Of a DNA stretch of 64,000 nt, positions 1 through 10,980 are shown in pieces (the stretch's first letter is position 1; every line of letters starts with the position of its first letter). This stretch comes from Rachycentron canadum (lineage: Eukaryota > Chordata > Actinopteri > Carangiformes > Rachycentridae): contig CM076656.1 in the NCBI GenBank assembly GCA_038496675.1, positions 452,229 to 516,228 on the forward strand, given 5' to 3'. The notes beneath the pieces are model-generated. The model did no database searches. It was not told the origin of the DNA and saw only the letters and a list, made by a program, of their open reading frames with translations. A program made the position numbers and the translations under genes.

Positions 1-163
1 GGAGGCCAGCAGCCTTTACCCTCGCCTGCGTCTGTGCGTGTGCCCTGTAAGGCCAGGTGATGACGCCGCTCCTCGCAGATGCATTTGTCTTCAGTTAAAG
101 CAGAAAATAACACAATATTGTTAACCTACACAACAATGAGTCTGGCCCCAGCCGCTGCCACCA

Positions 164-283
164 GGAATCCTTCAGATCCTCCTGATTACCAGTCTGGTCC
201 TGGTCACTGCAGTTCATTTGGACGCATACGTGACCCACGGGGAACACCAGGCTACTGTTAATGGATGGAAATACAAAAGAAAG
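164..283 (+). other. Weak candidate exon, unidentified
   Basis: In one frame this stretch reads through a hydrophobic segment (ILLITSLVLVTAVHL) followed by a polar part (DAYVTHGEHQATVNGWKYKRK) and meets AAG followed by GTGCTTG, a possible donor at 284. An in-frame stop lies upstream at 137-139, so an acceptor between there and the hydrophobic part would be needed; CCACCAG or CCTTCAG are options. I do not recognise the protein. Joining it to the next candidate exon is out of phase and would leave an intron of only 59 bp, so the two may not belong together. Confidence 0.2.
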
Positions 284-342
284 GTGCTTGTTTTAATGGT
301 AAATAAAAAAAGTGAATGTTCATGCTGTGTTTTTGTCAACAG

Positions 343-428
343 TGCGGACGTGAACCCGGAGCATCACGTCAGGATCTTGGAGGCTCTGATTGCAACAGGA
401 GGTCTCATGGAGATGCAGGCTGCACCAG
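343..428 (+). other. Weak candidate exon, unidentified
   Basis: An 86-bp stretch is bounded by a pyrimidine-rich acceptor (TTTTTGTCAACAG) and a good donor (CCAG followed by GTAGGG). Its best frame reads ADVNPEHHVRILEALIATG then GLMEMQAAP, with protein-like composition. Taken with 164-283 it could be the end of a gene lying to the left on the + strand. I do not recognise the family, and no homologue could be searched. Confidence 0.28.
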
Positions 429-429
429 G

Positions 430-2100
430 TAGGGTGACAAACGTGCAAACTCACCCCGACACCAGATGCATAGACTTTTCTGCCTCTTCTCTCGTGACAA
501 TGTTATTTCGCTTGGCTTGGATTTTCCTGTGACACCGAACAATCACACCACACAGACACACACACACACGCAGCTCGAACTTTCTGCTGAAGTCTGCTTG
601 TCAAGTGAAGGTTTCTCACACTGGAAACATGACATCCTCCTTCCCCTCCCCGCTGCACCACAAACTGCTGCCGAAAACACACGTTTGGTTTGTGAAATAT
701 GTGGAAAACACAAACTTTTTTTTGCCTGAGCTGCTGTGGTAAATTGAGCATGAAGCGTGACATAACAGCTTTAACTCTGTCCTCTGCTGCTTCACTTTAC
801 AATCTACATGTACAGAGAGACAGAACATGGCGGTTTTTCTTTTCACATTCCTGTTTTACAGCGGAGGGCGAGGGTATGAATGGGAACGTGGCAGGTCCGG
901 TTTGGTGTGTATGAACTGTTAAATGTACACTTTAGAAAATCCTCAGACCTCAGCATCAGTTCTCCTGAAGCTTAAAAAAACATCATCCTTTCTTAGAACA
1001 TGAGGTTTTGAGTCAGAGGAGAAACATTGGCAGGAATGAGATGTGATTTTAACTCGACATCAGCTGAAGCAACGTCAAACAAAACCGTCTTCGTCACAGT
1101 GGTCTCACAGAGACTTTTTTGACCTTCGTGGTTTAGTTAACTCACTTCCAAAGAAAAAGTAAAGTAAAGTAAAAACAATCAAAACACCATAATACCAACG
1201 TTGAATTTTTCAAAAGGCCACGTTTTGGACGGAATCAGTACAAATCTCTGCTTCTCCCTTCACCACCCCATGGACATTAGCAACTTTATGTAAAGAAATA
1301 TCACGTTTCCCGTCTTAGAACCGAGGATGGCCTCTTTTGACAGAGCTGGACGTCCAGCAGAAACCGTCAGGACGTCCTGTTGAGATGCTGAACTGATGCC
1401 GAGGTCGACAAAATGGCCACGTAGCGACTGCTGCAGCTTGTTTGAATTTTTTTGACAAACTTGCACATGGAGATTTAACCTCTACGTGAGTCTTTGCTGT
1501 TCATCTGTGTGGTGTGGTTTGATCAATCAGGCTCTGTGAGGACGGAGGAAAGGTCAGACAGCAGGTGTGCGGCTGATTGCATCGGCCAAGCCAGTCTGCT
1601 GAGGTCATTGTTTGAGGGTCAATGAATGTATGTGTGCGTATAAATGTCAGTAGGTCAGCGTCTGTGTGTGAGGTTGTACTGGTCTGTGGAGGGCCTCAGT
1701 GTTAAGGCCGGGGTCGGCACATTGGTAGTAGTAGTGATTAAGGTGGCTGCTCAGAGGTTATGTTTCCTTTATATGGAGCAGTGGTGCTCACTCAGAGGTG
1801 ATATTGGAAAAGGTCGCTGGACTAGTGAGCAGATGAAAGTCCGATTTACGGTTGAAACATGACCAGACAAGGACAAAACCAGGACAAAGTCAGCTTCATC
1901 CAGCACTGGATGGTTAAGTATGTGGATCTCGCCTCAGACTTTTCTTTGACTTAATTTTTTAAATCTTTGAGTTAATCATGACCCAGGGAATAAACACCTT
2001 CATTCTGTGATTATTATTAATCTCACAGCCCTGGACACGTTAATGTTTTATCTTAGAGTCAGAACCTCTTTAGTTTAATTACTTAATTTCTCATCTGCCT
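430..2100. other. Intergenic, nothing recognised
   Basis: No coding exon, RNA gene or repeat family shared with the rest of the window was seen. There is a short CA tract at 555-570 and otherwise A/T-rich unique-looking sequence. Confidence 0.5.
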
Positions 2101-2170
2101 CAGCTACCATCCCCTGTGGCGTCCCGCAGGGCACCAACCTGGGTCCTCTTCTTCTAACATGAACTATATT
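2100..2170 (+). mobile_element. Decayed LINE reverse-transcriptase fragment
   Basis: The segment translates to CGVPQGTNLGPLLLT then a stop. G-V-P-Q-G-(S/T)-x-L-G-P-L-L is the conserved block of non-LTR retrotransposon reverse transcriptases just before the catalytic YADD block. No YADD follows, so only a short fragment remains. The family (L2, CR1 or Rex type) cannot be decided. Confidence 0.55.
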
Positions 2171-2540
2171 TGAAGCTTGCTGAGGTGTTTCTGTGATTTC
2201 ACTTATTTGATCATTTAGAGGAGTGTTTTTCAGTTTAGAGTGGGAATGCTCATTCTAAAAGTCTGTTAACGGACATTTATTTTTTACAGTCTGTTTCTGA
2301 GATAGTGAAAGGATTTTTGATAATTACACCTCATAACTATCATCACTGTCCCGAGAAAACCAAAGTGTCAGCTTTTCATGACCTACAAAAAAAGCAAACT
2401 TTTGATGCTTTTTTTTTACCTGATAAGTCACAATTTTATTGTCATTATTCATTTATTTTTGTCATTAGCGTTAATTTGAAATCACAATAAATTGCAGAGA
2501 CACCCATTGGTTTGTTAGCCTCAAGTTTGTCATTTGTCTG

Positions 2541-2862
2541 TCGGCCATCTTGGTTTTTTTGGAGGAGAAGGTGGAGCTGAGGAGGAGTGAGGGGTGGAGA
2601 TGACCTGCTCTGTCCTCTATCCTGATTGGGTGGCACAGTCTGTCAATCACACAGTAGCCACGCCCCCTAATCCATCCCCTGCTTTCTGGTCTATTTTCCT
2701 CTAAATGGACCATCATTTAAAAAATGAACATCATGTTGTATTGAAGACTTGAAACTAGAGACTGAGACCATAAACTCATTAGGAAAACGTTTACTGAGCT
2801 AATAAATCAGGGAGAAGTAGGGACATTTTCCCATAGACTTCAATACAATCTGACCCTGGCAC
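2541..2862 (+). repeat. Dispersed repeat family 2, copy I
   Basis: This segment, starting TCGGCCATCTTGG and ending in TTCAATACAATCTGAC, is closely repeated at 35758-36162 (same strand), at 33841-34275 (opposite strand) and in part at 40539-40692. It includes a conserved GGTGGAGCTGAGGAGGAGTG-like part and TAGCCACGCCCCCTAAT. No coding domain is visible, although one frame stays open by chance. It is probably a non-autonomous transposon or SINE-like family of unknown class. Confidence 0.8.
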
Positions 2863-2869
2863 CTACATC

Positions 2870-3723
2870 CACTTTTAAATACAAACTATGATTTCAACCA
2901 TCATATAGAAAACTGAGACTGGATCTGTCCATTCACTCTCAGGTCTGCTGAGATCAGGTTTTAGGAGCAGGCACAAACTAACTGTGTTTCTCGTCCTTCT
3001 CTGGTGAACTGTAATAATAATAATTATCACTTTATTCATTTGGTTATCCTCAGATTTATGGTTCATCGATGCTGTATTTGTAATATATTTGTTTACAGCC
3101 TGGGATGTATCATGTTCTCTGTAGCTTGCAGTTATGTATTAGCCTTTAGCTGACAGCTTCATGCACTGTGGTTCAGATTTAACCACTGAAGCCTGGATTT
3201 GAATCATTTGCCTTTGAAACACAGAAGTCTGTGAATGATTGTTATGATTCTCGGGTTTTCAGCCCCTTTCACTGCAGATGAGAAACATCGAGATGTCCCG
3301 ACTTTTATCGGGTCCTGGTTTGTGTGTGCGTTGAGCTCAGGTTGCTGTTTCGGTGGCAGGTATGTGACTGTATATGTGACTGAGCTTCTCTTTGTTTGAT
3401 GAATGCAGGAAGAGAGAGAGAGAGAGAGGGAGGCAGAGACAGGCAGGCTAAAACAGGGAGGTCAGGTTCATGTGTGAGCATTTTTCTCACCCATTACCTC
3501 CCCTGCCACCCCTCCAGACAGCATTAGTGGAGGTCAAGGGTCACCACAGTGCCTGTTGGCAGTATGTTAACCCCTTAACAAAGGTTTGTGAGTGTGTGTG
3601 TGTCTGTGTTCACGACCGTTGACCTCTCAGGAGAGCTGATCTCCCAACCTGCTCTCCAAATGGAGTCTGAATATATGACCGGTTCTACTCCACCTGAGTG
3701 CTCCAGCTCAGCATCTCTGCACA

Positions 3724-3766
<43 letters not shown>

Positions 3767-4096
3767 GTGTGCACATCACTTGCCTGTGAAGCTTTGGCCT
3801 GCACGCCAAGGGAGGATTGTAAACTCCCAAACACACCCATTCACATTCTGGCCCTCTCTCTCTCTCTGCTTTTGTTATGAGCTGTTTTCCTTCCCAGACA
3901 CGCAAATCGTGCCCACAGCTTGGCAAGAAGAAGACGTACACTAACACACTTACACACAGTCATTTTCTCCACACACTGCTTCTCTCTCTGCTCTCTTAGG
4001 CCCTTTATTTGGCTGCTCATGTACCCGGTGAGGGTACGATGGTAAACTTTGTTTACATCGTCACAGTCCTCCTCATCATCTTCTTTATTCTGTCTC
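2870..4096. other. Intergenic with short simple repeats
   Basis: This stretch holds a short GA tract at 3411-3430 and a (TG)20 tract at 3725-3764. No exon or repeat family was recognised elsewhere in it. Confidence 0.5.
3725..3764. repeat. (TG)n microsatellite
   Basis: Uninterrupted TG dinucleotide run. The open frames across it are a by-product of the repeat. Confidence 0.97.
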
Positions 4097-4518
4097 TTAA
4101 AGGTCTGATATTTTACTCTTCTTCTGTGCTTTATTTTGAAGTGTTGATAAGAAGAAGATATATTTGTGGTTTTATGAACCAAAAACACTGTGACTCTGGG
4201 TGGGTGGGGCTTGAGGCGTGGCTGAGGGTGGAGACTGCTTTGTTCTGACATCACAAAGTTCCTGAAGTCCTGACCGCTGGTTTTAAGGCTCAGTTTCTGA
4301 ATCCAGGCTGTGAGCATTTCTCTGTGACTGAGACCTTTGATACTTTCACTGTTTTAATATAGAACCTAGACCTGCTTTATAATCAGAGACCACATGGAGG
4401 TCTACCTTTAGACTGTATGGACCTTTAACATCTACCTTTAGACTGTATGGACCTTTAACATCTACCTTTAGACTGTATGGACCTTTAACATCTACCTTTA
4501 GACTGTATGGACCTTTAA
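4097..4518 (+). mobile_element. TTAA element, copy A (short form with 4 minisatellite units)
   Basis: It begins TTAAAGGTC and ends GGACCTTTAA, so both ends carry TTAA in inverted orientation. Body segments (TTTTATTTTGAAG-type start, TGTGACATCACAAAGTTCC-type middle, CTCAGTTTCTGAATCCAGG) match the other copies, but the internal hairpin with CCAAT boxes is deleted. The 3' end carries four 30-bp units from 4401. No coding capacity is seen, so this is a non-autonomous element. TTAA ends recall piggyBac-type targets, but the terminal bases do not prove that superfamily. Confidence 0.8.
4401..4518 (+). repeat. 30-bp minisatellite, 4 units
   Basis: Four tandem 30-bp units start TCTACCTTTAGAC and end TATGGACCTTTAACA. 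The array forms the 3' end of TTAA element copy A, and its last unit supplies the terminal inverted repeat. Confidence 0.95.
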
Positions 4519-4894
4519 TGGTATTGATTTACTACCAACTGGGTCCCAGATGTCATTCTTGTGTCGTGTTTGTGGTTAACTTATATATAACTCACTATAA
4601 TCTATATTAGCATAAAGACTGGAGACTTCTTTCACATACAAAGCAATGAAGGAAAAATCTGAAGACTGGAGCCTCTCAGCTTCTAATGTGTGAATGACCC
4701 TGAGCTTATCCTCAACTAATAACACACACACACAGACACACACACACACACATGCTCACTCATACCAAGGTCAGAGCTGAGAGCACCCAGGAGTGTGAGT
4801 GCATGTTTGTATGTGTGAGATTTGGATGACAGTTTTTATGCATGTTAGCTAGACACATAAATATTACATGTGTGTATGGTTATACATACAGCAT

Positions 4895-5024
4895 ATGTGT
4901 GTGTCTGTGTTTGTGTCTGTGTGTGTGTGTGTGTCTGTGTGTGTGTCTGTGTGTGTGCGTGTGTCTGTGTGTGTGTCTGTGTGTGTCTGTGTGTGTGCGT
5001 GTGTCTGTGTGTGTGTCTGTGTGT

Positions 5025-5058
<34 letters not shown>

Positions 5059-5259
5059 CTGTGTGTGTGTCTGTGTGTGTGCGTGTGTCTGTGTGTGTGT
5101 CTGTGTGTGTCTGTGTGTGTGCGTGTGTCTGTGTGTGTGTCTGTGTGTGTCTGTGTGTGTGTCTGTGCGTGTGTCTGTGTGTGTGTCTGTGTGTGTGTGT
5201 GTGTGTGTGTGTCTGTGTGTGTGTGTGCGTGTGTCTGTGTGTGTGTCTGTGTGTGTGTG
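4895..5259. repeat. Complex TG microsatellite with spaced C interruptions
   Basis: About 365 bp of (TG)n broken at fairly regular spacing by TC and GC, giving repeated CTGTGTGTGTGT-type blocks. All six frames stay open for long stretches, giving spurious cysteine/valine- or threonine/histidine-rich peptides. Confidence 0.97.
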
Positions 5260-5567
5260 CCCTGCTGCTGACCCTGTACACCAGGATTACGCTGGATGTT
5301 AAGCTGGCACTTTTCTCCCACTGGAGTAGAGTCAGGACATGACTTAACTGTGAACCCACACATTGACACACACACACACTCACACACACATAGACACACA
5401 CACCCAAGTATGTGTAAATATGCGCTGGGCATCATGGTTGTATAATTTGGTTAAGGTCAAGTGCTCAGCTTGTAGCGGCTGTATTTATTAGTATTTGGCA
5501 GGTTTGAGGCTCTGTCCAGTCTGTGCTCCCTCAGCTGCACAGTTACATGGTTTACTGTACCAGCTAA

Positions 5568-5568
<1 letters not shown>

Positions 5569-5625
<57 letters not shown>
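5569..5625. repeat. (CA)n microsatellite
   Basis: Uninterrupted CA run of about 57 bp. Confidence 0.97.
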
Positions 5626-5628
<3 letters not shown>

Positions 5629-5629
5629 G

Positions 5630-6129
5630 CCCTCCATCCTTTCTCCCTCTTTTACTTCCTTTGCGTTAAAGAATAGTCTAGTGTTCGATGGCGGCCTGAT
5701 GTGACCCACTTTAGTGCAAAATCATCTCGTTGTGGGTGTGAAAGAGGCCAATGAGGGACGATGCAGCACTGAGTGACAGAGCCCACCTCAAGGTCGTCAC
5801 TGCATGAATCTCCTGTAACTAGTCCATTATTGGTCTAGGCTTAGCTTCATATCTCAGCAGCACAGGAACAGACTTTCTCTGGACCAGTGCCCCACTTTAT
5901 AATGTGATAAATATCGAGTTTGAATCCAAACACTGCATTGCTTTTGTTTTTCACTTGTTTGGTGTTCAGATTTCCAAGGAAACCCCCCCCCCCCCTTGTT
6001 CATGAGGTCAGAGGTCACAGTACAGCCATAGATGAAGGTAATGATCTTTGAAATGACTTCGTTAGCTGGATACAGGGAGACATGTGGCCTGGTCAGTCCC
6101 AACAAGAGGTGAGAAGGTGAGGGTCACAC

Positions 6130-6200
<71 letters not shown>

Positions 6201-7260
6201 GAAATCATGGAAGCTCAGATATGAAGCAATTCTTCCTGATGAAGGCTGATGATCAGACATCAGAGGAGCCTGTGTAACTGAATCCAAAACTGAATCCTAC
6301 GAAGTCAAACCCTCCATGATGAACTCATTTAGTTTTGTTCCAAACGTAGAGAAGGATAAAACTTAAACCCGTCTGTTGGTCCACCATGACATTTCTCTGT
6401 GACCGTGAGATTGATTTCCATGATCTTTGGTGCAGATGTTAATGATCCTCAGAATATGTGTGAAATTTCTCCAAAACTGTGACTCCGGAAGCTGAATTGT
6501 TTTAACTTCGGTGAGATCTTGAGGTTTCGTTTGGTGAACTTCACTTGGTCCATCCATCCATTGCTGTCTGTGCAGGGTCATGAGGGGGATGGAGCCAATC
6601 CCAGCTGGCATTGGCCAAGGCTGTGGTTCACCCTGGACACGTCACCACGTCCTCCAATACCATGATTGATGACCAAAAACCCGTAAAACAAAAAACCTCA
6701 ACTTTGTCACATATGTTAGCATGATAGCATGACAAAAGCTGTCAGTGTTCTGGCCGAGCTAGTGGCAGCACATGAGCAGAAAACCAAGATGATGCTGAGA
6801 AACGTAGGCTTCCTTTAGCCCAGAACATATAAATTGTATTTAATATGTTATCTGAACCTTTGAATCCATTATTTCATTCATATCCAGGATGTTTAAGACC
6901 TTCCTCGGGGTGCACAAGTGCCATTTAGAGGGTTAAAATCCAGCAGTGTTGTCCTCTTCCCCCGACACAGCCTTATCCCTCAGCTCAGTCTCTATTAGAG
7001 GATTATCTTATAATACTCATCATCCAACACACTGCTCTCTGGTTGAGTTGTTTTATGATGCATTCTGGGAAGAAGCTCTCCCCTGGTTAATGTCCAAATT
7101 CAGCTGTAATGTGCTCATGTAAAGCTTGAATTAACATCAAACAGCCCCTGGCTCCCATGTTTATCCCCTCATATGTAATTTTAAGGCTCATAAGGGACAG
7201 AGGCTGCACTTCCTGCCATATACTGCCCCCCTCTCCTCTATCCTTTCCTCCCTCCCTCCA
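5630..7260. other. Intergenic, nothing recognised apart from one CA tract
   Basis: Unique-looking sequence with a C13 run at about 5983-5995 and a CA tract at 6132-6197. The 7000-7200 part is AT-rich with several homeodomain-like TAAT cores, but nothing firm can be called. Confidence 0.45.
6132..6197. repeat. (CA)n microsatellite
   Basis: Uninterrupted CA run of about 66 bp. Confidence 0.97.
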
Positions 7261-7580
7261 TAATACTGTGAAAGTACCAAAGGTCTCAGTCCACAGAGAA
7301 AAGCCTGTATTCAGAAACTGAGCCTTAAAACCAGCCGTCAGGACTTCTGGGACTTTGTGATGTCACAACAAAGCAGTCACTGCCCTTAGCCACGCCGTGT
7401 TGAGTGTTTTACCTCAATTCTGCAATATTTTTATTGGATCACTCAGAAAACAGTCAGCCAATCAGAAGGGTGGATGAGATCCTCTCTTCTGATTGGCTGA
7501 GAGAAGAGATGCAAAACTACACTCAGATGGTTTTTGGCTCTTAAAACTACAAATATATCTTCTTCAGATAAAACACAGAG
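7261..7580 (-). mobile_element. TTAA element, copy B (truncated)
   Basis: The reverse complement matches the body of the other copies: TGTGATGTCACAACAAAGCAG, the hairpin arms CAGCCAATCAGAAG (from 7455) and CTTCTGATTGGCTG (to 7499), and the AAATATATCTTCTTC segment. The minisatellite end and both TTAA termini are missing. Confidence 0.75.
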
Positions 7581-7589
7581 TCAACATAC

Positions 7590-8655
7590 ATTTATCTATG
7601 ACTGGATCACTACAAACCTTTTTACTGTATTATCTAACAGCCTCGCTCTTCACTCTTGTGTTAATTAAAGTGGAATCATAATTCCCGTCCAGTTTTCTGC
7701 TGCAGACCATAATTTCATACGTTGTCTTGGGAGACAGGCTCATTGAAACCCCTGCTGCTCAGATTGCATCAGCTCTCAGCAGTGAGAAGCCCACAGACCT
7801 CTTGGTATCTGGTTGCTCAGTTAATGGAGCTCAGAAGTTGAGGCACTGTACTGTTGAGAGGAGAATCTGTTACAGTCTGAGAATAATAATAATATGGAAA
7901 TGCTGCTAAAGCTATAACACAAACCATCAATAATGCAGTGAACTTCTGACCCAAAGTTATAATGATGCACATAAAATGAAAATGAAACATCTCATTCTTC
8001 CATGTAGCAATTAAAAAAGCTTGTTTTTGCTTCAGCTCAGCAGGACAGTGTGTGAGTGCAGACACACACACACACACACACACACATCTTCCTTGGCATG
8101 TGCTTGTGATCGACTGTCCGGTTCCCTGCGAGCAGATGTGTAGTTTCCAGTTTCCACCAGCTGTGTGTGAGACATTTGCTGCGCTGAAGGGCAAATGTGA
8201 TGTAAAGACTACGAGGCGAGGATGGATGGGTGAGCTGGAACCAGACACGAATACCAATGTGCTGCCTCCTGTCTACGTCTCTGTCTGCCACCGCCTCTAT
8301 CGCTCTGCCTCTGTCTCTTTGTTCAGCCCTTCTCCTTCTCTGACATGACCTGACGGGGGCTGAAGCATCAGAGCAGCAGGACTCCCCGACGTGTGTGGTA
8401 TCAGACCTCCAGAGCAGGAGAGGACTCACCATTAAAACCATGGAGTCTATGTTATATAACAGCCACTAGCTGAGGCCTCGTGAAATCATCCAGGTTTCAG
8501 CAGCTCTTAATCAATCAATGTGCAGGACAAGCAACATAATAAAAACATAAATCAAATGCAGTACAAAATGAAAACAACACCCCTGTCAGTGCTGCATCTA
8601 ACTGCGCCGCCATCTCTTCAAAGTGACTGGACAGCTGTCAACCAATGACAGTGGT
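7590..8655. other. Intergenic, nothing recognised
   Basis: No exon or shared repeat is seen. There is a short CA tract at 8063-8086. Open frames across it are not supported by splice sites or family similarity. Confidence 0.45.
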
Positions 8656-8660
8656 GATGG

Positions 8661-9035
8661 GAGCCGGGGCTAAAGGAACCAAAACATTGTCACTACAGAG
8701 AGCCAGAGTTAGCATTAGCACTACTGCTAACACTGTGTCAGCCTCTGCCATTTATAGGCTAACAAACATCATAAAAGATGCTAGTCTCTGATTCTGGTCT
8801 GAACAGAGTCCTGGTCTGAGTCCGGGTCTGACTGAGGCTCAAACATGAGGCTGAGTCTCTGATGTCCTGATCCTCTCTGCTCTGTCACCTGGAGCCAGCA
8901 GTTGGTGGGCGGGGCTAAGGCCTGATCCAGGTTTTTCAATCAGAAAGTCAGAGCAGATGAGCTTTGGACATGTGGGAAAACCAGGTTCAGCCAAATATGA
9001 ATCATCACAGAGTTTAAAACACACCTGGAGGAACT
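8661..9035 (+). repeat. Dispersed repeat family 3, copy 1
   Basis: The stretch from GAGCCGGGGCTAAA through GAGAGCCAGAGTTAGCATTAG, CATGAGGCTGAGTCTCT and CACCTGGAGCCAGCAG to AAAACCAGGTT is repeated with moderate divergence at 43405-43745 in the same orientation. No coding domain is visible. The nature of the element is unknown. Confidence 0.7.
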
Positions 9036-9039
9036 TTAA

Positions 9040-10655
9040 AGCAACCTGTGTGTGTTTCCCTGACAAGTCCCCTGTGAAAAATGTTTTCTTGAGTTGAAAA
9101 AGCAGAAGTAGCTTGGCCTTGTTAGTGCATGGAAAAGAGGTCACGGTGGACGGTTGATCTCAAAAAGCACCTGACTCATCTCGACCAATCGTGAACCAAA
9201 AGCTGCTGCTGCAGCTCCACATCCAGTTTTTTTAGTCTTTGCTGCCCGATACAAAATCAGTGCACATGAAGTCGAAGGTAAAAAGACATGAACTGTAAAA
9301 ATATGCTTCAGCTCGTATTGATTAAAATTATAATGGAACATATTGGAGAAATGCATCCTGTGTAGACAGGCTCTTCACCAATGGGGATTAATGTTTGTTG
9401 TCCCTTTCCTGCCAGTCGACAGTGATGCCCTTTGTACACTAACAGTTTGAATATGGCCAATAGGGCAGAAATCATCCTTATTGATCTTTTTTGGAAGATG
9501 CTTTAGGGATTTGATGAATATGGGTATATCATGCGTCATGATGATTATGAAATGTTTTAGCCATTGGATCCTGTTGTATAGATTTCATTTACCAAAATGT
9601 TTTTCTTCTTTCCTCCAACATGCACAAAGAAGCAAACAGATGCTCATGGCTCTTAGTAGACGTTTATCTCTGAATATCAGGTTTGTCCCATGTTGGTGAG
9701 ACTTTTTTGGCAACATACTGAATTTTGAAGACGGGGTCGCGGTATCAGCTTGTGTGTGTTTCTCTCTTCACAACTGTTGGTGCGTTTTTGCCTCTTGACA
9801 ACTTCTCTCCCTCCACCTTCCACAGGGGAGATGTTGTTTTTCAGCAGTAATAATTCTGTTTTTAAATCAGGCCTACTGTTTTCTCCTCCTGACTCAGCCC
9901 GATGTGCATCACTAATGACTTGGTTTTCTTTACCTCTGGGCAGCTCTGGGAACAGCTGGCCACAGAGTGGGCTGATCAGTATGCACAAAGCACTTCATCC
10001 TGCCTTGTATTTTGTTGAATTTTACTCCTAAATTGGATGGTTTGGAGCAGCTTTCAGCCTTGGATGGCTTTGTGAATTCAGCCTCAGGGGCTTCATGACT
10101 CCAGATGACGTGAATTAGGCCTCTGTTAGCCGAGCTACTGTAGGTGACGAATTGTTTATGGCAATTTTCGGGAAAAACTGATGGAGGAGCATCTGGGATA
10201 AGTTGGTGTTTCTAAAGCCCATTTCCCCCCTCCCTCGATATCCGTCCTCCTTTTTATCTCTCTCACAGCCTCTGTGGTCCACAACACTGCAAAAATATTC
10301 CACCCATGACTAAATAAACATGTTTACATCATCTGTTTTCAGTAAAGTGACATTGCTTTAAAGCTGCATTTGTATTTTGGTCATTGGGGAAAAGAAGGAC
10401 ATGCTACTGACATATCATCGGCGTATAAAGGTGCTATGGCTAACACCTTAGCGCCCTCCTTCCATCATCCATCCAATGCAGATCAACAGGATTATCCCAC
10501 TGGTGTCACAGCTGTGTCCACCTGAAGTTCAAATTTCCAAAATATCAGATTTTAGCAGCCCAATGTTCCACTTTCTTCACCAGCTGGTCTCACCAACAGA
10601 CTTAAACAGACTTTGACAAAGGAACTATTAAATCCTCCTCCCTGGAAGCATGGAA
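9040..10655. other. Intergenic, nothing recognised
   Basis: Mixed-composition sequence without splice-bounded coding frames, microsatellites or repeats shared with the rest of the window. Confidence 0.45.
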
Positions 10656-10659
10656 TCTT

Positions 10660-10810
10660 CATTCATTTCCACAGGTGTAACTCCTGGATCTGTACTCGGC
10701 CCCCTTCTCTTTTCAATATAGACCCCATTCCCGTGTTTGATTATATAACAGGGTCGCTCACATCACTGTTACGCAGATGATACCTAGGTGTATATACAAG
10801 TATATTCAAC
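10660..10810 (+). mobile_element. Decayed LINE reverse-transcriptase fragment with YADD
   Basis: One frame reads GVTPGSVLGPLLFSI then a stop, and about 60 bp later HCYADDT, stop, VYI. These match two adjacent blocks of non-LTR reverse transcriptase, G-V-P-Q-G-S-V-L-G-P-L-L-F and the catalytic Y-A-D-D. P-Q has become T-P and stops interrupt both blocks, so this is a dead copy. Flanking coding sequence has decayed beyond recognition. Confidence 0.75.
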
Positions 10811-10925
10811 ATATTCCTCTCTGCAGTTGAACTCAGTTCAGAGTAGCAGGTGCTTCACGGAAAGTCGGTGCTGTCTCGTGAGTTTGGTTTGACCAGTTAT
10901 GCAGTATGTGAATCAATGAGCATCC

Positions 10926-10970
10926 AAACTCTTCTTCTTCTCTTGAAAAGCAAAAGAAGAAGAAGAGTTT
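10926..10970. repeat. Perfect inverted repeat (16-bp arms, 13-nt loop)
   Basis: AAACTCTTCTTCTTCT at 10926-10941 is the exact reverse complement of 10955-10970. The hairpin lies beside a short direct repeat, GTTTGACCAGT(T/C)AT, at about 10887-10900 and 10967-10980. Confidence 0.85.
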
Positions 10971-10980
10971 GACCAGTCAT

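Noticed and set aside
2471..2716. Frame beginning MMVHLEENRPESRGWIRG, recurring at 34073
   Set aside because: It recurs because the DNA is a dispersed repeat. The frames differ by stops and frameshifts between copies, with no sign of protein-level constraint.
4842..5435. Frames of 130-196 codons rich in Cys/Val or Thr/His
   Set aside because: Translation of the TG/CA tract, with both strands and several frames open at once.
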